Source: an uncultured Bacillota bacterium
GTDB lineage: Bacteria > Bacillota_I > Bacilli_A > RF39 > UBA660
Direction: 5' to 3'
NCBI GenBank assembly: GCA_947176475.1
Contig: CAMWQX010000053.1
Location: forward strand, 1-7,134
DNA length: 7,134 nt
The position numbers and the translations under genes were made by a program. The notes beneath the pieces are model-generated. The model saw nothing but the letters and a program-made list of their open reading frames with translations. It was not told the origin of the DNA and did no database searches. Positions 5,692 to 7,134 of the stretch are shown here, one piece after another (position 1 is the first letter of the stretch; each line of letters opens with the position of its first letter).

Positions 5692-7134
5692 CTTCATTCA
5701 CCTCAAATTTTATTCCTAATTCTCTTAATTGTTCTTTAGTTAATTCAGAAGGAGAACCCATCATTAGATCTGCTCCACTAGCACTTGTTGGGAAGGCTTG
5801 AACTTCTCTTAAATTTGGTTCATCTTGAATTAACATGATAAGTCTATCAATTCCTGGGGCCATACCGCCATGGGGAGGACATCCGTATTTGAAAGCTGTA
5901 AAAATTGATTTGAATCTTTCTTCTACTTCTTCGCGAGAATATCCAACTATTTCAAATCCTTTAGCTAGAGAGTCTAAGTCATGGTTTCTTATTGCTCCAC
6001 TAGCCATTTCATTACCATTACATACAAAGTCATATTGGTAAGCTAGAATATCTTCTGGTTTCTTAGTGTTATAATCTTCAATTCCCCCATGTGGTAAACT
6101 GAATGGATTATGACAGAAGTCATATTTTCCTGTTGTCTCATCGATTTCAAACATTGGGAAATCATTGATGATACATAATTCTAATTTATTTGGATCTAAC
6201 AAATTCATCTTACGACCTAATTCATCACGGATAAGACCGGCAAATTTTTGCGCAACAGAAAGGCGTTTATTGGCAATAAAGAACATAACCGAATTTGTTT
6301 TCATATCAAAGTCTTTAATTAAGGATGTTCTTTCTCCCTCACTTAAGAATTTATCAATTGGTCCTTTTAAAGAACCGTCTTCCATAAGGGTTATATAACC
6401 AATTCCTGGCATTCCAATGCTTGAGGCATAATCAACTATTTCATTAAACCATGAGTTGGAATAGCCGCCAATATCATCAACTACTATTACTTTAATAGTA
6501 GATTTTTTAAATGGACCAAAGCTAGTATCTTTTAATACCTCACTGGCATCTTTGATTATCAATGGATTACGTAAATCTGGTTTATCTGTTCCATATAATT
6601 CTATGGCATCCTTATAAGCTATTCTTCTAAATGGTCTTGGGGATACTTCTTTGTTCGAAAATTTAGTAAATGTATCATAGAAGATTTCTTCTCCAACATT
6701 TAGGACTTCTTCTTCTTCAACAAAGCTCATCTCTAAATCTAATTGATAAAATTCTAATGTTCGATCGGCACGAGCATCCTCATCTCTAAAGCATGGTGCT
6801 ATTTGGAAATATTTTCCTAAGCCGCCAACCATTAAAAGTTCTTTATAGATTTGGGGAGCTTGAGGAAGAGCATAGAATTTACCTTTAAAAAGACGTGATG
6901 GTACCACAAAGTCTCTTGCTCCTTCAGGAGATGAGGCAGTTAAGATTGGTGTTTGAACCTCTGTAAAACCTAAATCATACATCTTATTTCGCAAGAAATG
7001 TAATATTTCCGCTCTTAGTTTTATATTGCTTTTTACAGCTTCATTACGCAAATCTAAATAACGATATTTTAAACGAACATCATCTTTAGTTTGTTTTGAT
7101 GTCATAATTTCAAATGGCAATTCATGAAGAGATG
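5684..7134 (-). CDS. aspS: Aspartyl-tRNA synthetase, N-terminus cut by the window edge
   Basis: AspRS is a class II synthetase that charges tRNA(Asp), and in non-discriminating forms also tRNA(Asn), with aspartate. The frame is open to the right edge. 482 complete codons are visible, and roughly the first 100 residues (the OB-fold anticodon-binding domain) are missing. The TTG at 7120 is an internal Leu, not a start: it continues S-L-H-E-L-P-F-E-I, the linker before the catalytic domain. Numbering from the first complete codon, L-K-Y-R-Y-L-D-L-R is at 21-29 and S-P-E-G-A-R-D-F-V-V-P-S-R at about 68-80. Motif 2 (C-F-R-D-E-D-A-R-A-D-R) is at about 114-124, the inserted GAD domain at about 195-320 and motif 3 (G-M-A-P-G-I-D-R) at about 423-430. 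The end has C-H-N-P-F-S, S-G-A-I-R-N-H and A-D-L-M-M-G-S-P-S where the B. subtilis type, as I recall it, has H-H-P-F-T, G-S-I-R-I and D-P-L-T-x-A-P. This suggests a distinct bacterial AspRS subtype. The gene ends in TAG, 8 nt inside gatC. Confidence 0.95.
   Translation of the reverse strand, partial: SLHELPFEIMTSKQTKDDVRLKYRYLDLRNEAVKSNIKLRAEILHFLRNKMYDLGFTEVQTPILTASSPEGARDFVVPSRLFKGKFYALPQAPQIYKELLMVGGLGKYFQIAPCFRDEDARADRTLEFYQLDLEMSFVEEEEVLNVGEEIFYDTFTKFSNKEVSPRPFRRIAYKDAIELYGTDKPDLRNPLIIKDASEVLKDTSFGPFKKSTIKVIVVDDIGGYSNSWFNEIVDYASSIGMPGIGYITLMEDGSLKGPIDKFLSEGERTSLIKDFDMKTNSVMFFIANKRLSVAQKFAGLIRDELGRKMNLLDPNKLELCIINDFPMFEIDETTGKYDFCHNPFSLPHGGIEDYNTKKPEDILAYQYDFVCNGNEMASGAIRNHDLDSLAKGFEIVGYSREEVEERFKSIFTAFKYGCPPHGGMAPGIDRLIMLIQDEPNLREVQAFPTSASGADLMMGSPSELTKEQLRELGIKFEVNEDE
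5699..5704 (-). promoter_or_regulatory. Ribosome binding site that decides the gatC start
   Basis: The minus strand reads GAGGTG within the last codons of aspS (F-E-V). It is 7 nt from the ATG at 5691 and only 1 nt from the ATG at 5697, so the second ATG is the likelier start. The location implies that gatC translation is tied to aspS translation. Confidence 0.7.

Noticed and set aside
5692..5697. Upstream ATG start for gatC, two codons earlier
   Set aside because: Only 1 nt separates it from GAGGTG, too close for initiation; the ATG at 5691 has 7-nt spacing.
4432..6398. Short plus-strand open frames opposite gatA and aspS (67-77 codons)
   Set aside because: They lie fully within well-identified conserved genes on the other strand and show no recognisable domain or start signal.
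7118..7120. TTG as a start codon for a 478-residue AspRS
   Set aside because: The frame continues upstream to the window edge with family-like linker sequence, and a protein starting here would lack the whole anticodon-binding domain.
1..7134. Mycoplasma-type genetic code (TGA = Trp)
   Set aside because: Tryptophans at conserved positions are TGG and the frames close at TAA or TAG where the families end; no in-frame TGA is needed.
1..7134. CRISPR array, insertion sequence, tRNA/rRNA gene, riboswitch or T-box
   Set aside because: The only repeats are the coding BIG2 domains, the single 5' leader in the window is about 67 nt with no recognisable fold, and the leader of the aspS unit, where a T-box could lie, is outside the window.

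Overview
The window is AT-rich DNA carrying five genes, all on the minus strand, so transcription runs from the right edge to the left. Three things suggest a low-GC Firmicute or a related gut-type bacterium (Bacilli, Erysipelotrichia or a Mycoplasmatota-like lineage). The Shine-Dalgarno sites are strong AGGAGG-type sites. The reading frames are A/T-rich and lysine-rich. There is also a secreted, cysteine-free protein built from BIG2, 'YDG/MBG-like' and FN3-like Ig-fold domains. Tryptophan is read from TGG and the frames end in TAA or TAG, so nothing suggests the Mycoplasma code in which TGA means Trp. The assignment to a lineage is inference; no rRNA or other strong marker is present.

Right part (about 2490-7134): aspS (its N-terminus lies beyond the right edge), gatC, gatA and gatB form one compact transcription unit. 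The junctions overlap by 8, 1 and 1 nt, and each downstream gene's ribosome binding site lies inside the gene before it, which points to translational coupling. AspRS loads aspartate onto tRNA. GatCAB converts Asp-tRNA(Asn) to Asn-tRNA(Asn) and/or Glu-tRNA(Gln) to Gln-tRNA(Gln). Placing aspS in the same unit suggests, but does not prove, that this AspRS is non-discriminating and feeds Asp-tRNA(Asn) to the amidotransferase. A Rho-independent terminator spans the gatB stop codon and ends the unit.

Left part (about 18-2482): the T-run of that terminator is followed almost at once by a good extended -10 promoter. It drives a single gene for a 773-residue exported protein. In order, this has a signal peptide, an unrecognised acidic N-terminal region of about 330 residues, three tandem BIG2 domains, one YDG/MBG-like Ig-type domain and a C-terminal FN3-like domain. 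There is no LPXTG sorting signal. A second terminator follows it.

The window is mostly ordinary housekeeping plus one surface or secreted protein. I see no CRISPR array, mobile element, RNA gene or clear new multi-gene system. The items most worth a second look are the unrecognised N-terminal region and charge asymmetry of the exported protein, the linkage of aspS to gatCAB with an AspRS of an unusual subtype, and the atypical glycine substitutions around the GatA catalytic serines.
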